Assembly (NCBI GenBank): GCA_003563255.1
Contig: PWSL01000205.1
Coordinates: forward strand, 1-7,256
Direction of reading: 5' to 3'
Source: Desulfonatronospira sp.
Lineage (GTDB): Bacteria; Desulfobacterota; Desulfovibrionia; Desulfovibrionales; Desulfonatronovibrionaceae
DNA length: 7,256 nucleotides
In this document: piece after piece, positions 6,932 to 7,256 of the stretch
How positions within the stretch are numbered: position 1 is the stretch's first letter
Layout of the letters: each line of letters starts with the position of its first letter
Notes under the pieces: model-generated
Seen by the model: the letters and a program-made list of their open reading frames with translations, nothing else
The model's database searches: none
What the model was told of the DNA's origin: nothing
Translations under genes and position numbers: made by a program

Positions 6932-7131
6932 TTATCCCTACAGCAAAACATATTATTAACCTCCGGGGCTGGCTCTTTTGCCGCCAAGATTTTTTGGTAA
7001 TAGCGGGCGCAACCAGCTGTAGTATGATCGTAACCATTCAGGGGTCCTCGATGGTGATAACTGGCACCAGGCCTGGGGACTGTCCCCCGCTAAGAATATC
7101 TATGCAGATTCAAAAAAATCCGCGCCTGTAA
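6932..7131. repeat. Decayed copy of the intergenic repeat after ribD
   Basis: The left end (6932-6953) matches the next copy's terminal repeat at 19 of 22 bases, and homology continues through 6985 (CTCCGGGG, GGCTCTTTTGCCGCC; about 50 of 56 aligned positions). The middle block 7026-7067 matches 3810-3852 of the fabF-glyA copy. The 200-base distance from this left end to the next one is close to the length of the complete copy. The right terminal repeat and the TGCCTGTCCCCAATT block are missing or unrecognisable. A short GCTGTAGT at 7016-7023 may be a remnant. It thus links the two other copies, sharing the left part with one and the middle with the other. Positions 6903-6931 show nothing clear. 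Confidence 0.75.
7075..7087. repeat. Perfect short palindrome GGGGAC-T-GTCCCC
   Basis: GGGGAC (7075-7080) and GTCCCC (7082-7087) flank one T. They are the same six-base ends as the outer arms of the long palindromes in the other copies, here with the intervening sequence gone. A further perfect palindrome, CCAGGCCTGG, overlaps at 7067-7076. It may be a collapsed palindrome left by deletion between the arms, which is inference. Confidence 0.6.
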
Positions 7132-7256
7132 TTATCACTACAGCGAAACTTATATATTGACCTCCGGGGACTGGCTCTTTTGCCGCCTGTTATTTTGTTC
7201 AATTGCAAGTTATCAAACGGCAAAAGTGCCTGTCCCCAATTGAGACAGGTTATAAA
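7132..7256. repeat. Intergenic repeat copy cut by the window end, with a 20-bp imperfect palindrome
   Basis: It begins with the terminal repeat (7132-7153, exact reverse complement of 87-108). An inner palindrome follows: arms 7166-7185 and 7218-7237 pair at 18 of 20 positions around a 32-base loop. Its pieces are GGGGAC/GTCCCC, GGC/GCC and CTTTTGCCG/CGGCAAAAG. The conserved TGCCTGTCCCCAATT-GAGACAGGTTATAAA block then occupies 7227-7256. In the complete copy this block is followed about seven bases later by the right terminal repeat, which here would lie just outside the window. Confidence 0.8.

Noticed and set aside
1..7256. CRISPR array from the recurring short motifs
   Set aside because: The repeats are dispersed, imperfect, inverted as well as direct, and lack regular spacers.

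Overview
The window is a bacterial chromosome segment with seven complete genes, all on the + strand: fabH, fabG, acpP, fabF, glyA, a dCMP-deaminase family gene and ribD. Gene order, protein sequences and a moderately GC-rich base composition suggest a deltaproteobacterial sulfate reducer of the Desulfovibrionales. A (plsX)-fabH-fabG-acpP-fabF-glyA-deaminase-ribD cluster is remembered from that group. Genus and species cannot be settled from the sequence alone.

Layout. Positions 1-108 hold right-end pieces of a short repeat. Positions 213-3736 are a type II fatty-acid synthesis module: initiation (FabH), ketoreduction (FabG), acyl carrier (AcpP) and elongation (FabF). The fabG-acpP gap carries a long interrupted inverted repeat overlapping a candidate promoter, and acpP is followed by a GC-rich hairpin. 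Positions 3734-3930 are a full copy of the repeat that fills the fabF-glyA gap. Positions 3952-6902 hold glyA, the dCMP-deaminase gene and ribD, the last two nearly overlapping. Positions 6932-7256 hold two more repeat copies in tandem, the last cut by the window end.

How the genes work together. FabH condenses acetyl-CoA with malonyl-ACP, FabG reduces the 3-keto group, and FabF elongates; all use the product of acpP. GlyA makes glycine and 5,10-methylene-THF, the deaminase makes dUMP, and RibD performs two riboflavin steps. The first two products are the substrates of thymidylate synthase, and flavin is the cofactor of the ThyX type.

The main unusual content is the intergenic repeat family. 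Copies have terminal inverted repeats (core AAGTTTCGCTGTA), an inner long palindrome whose arms differ between copies yet still pair, and a conserved block TGCCTGTCCCCAATT-GACAGG that could fold in two mutually exclusive ways. No CRISPR array, tRNA, rRNA, transposase gene or recognisable riboswitch was found. The core genes look intact.
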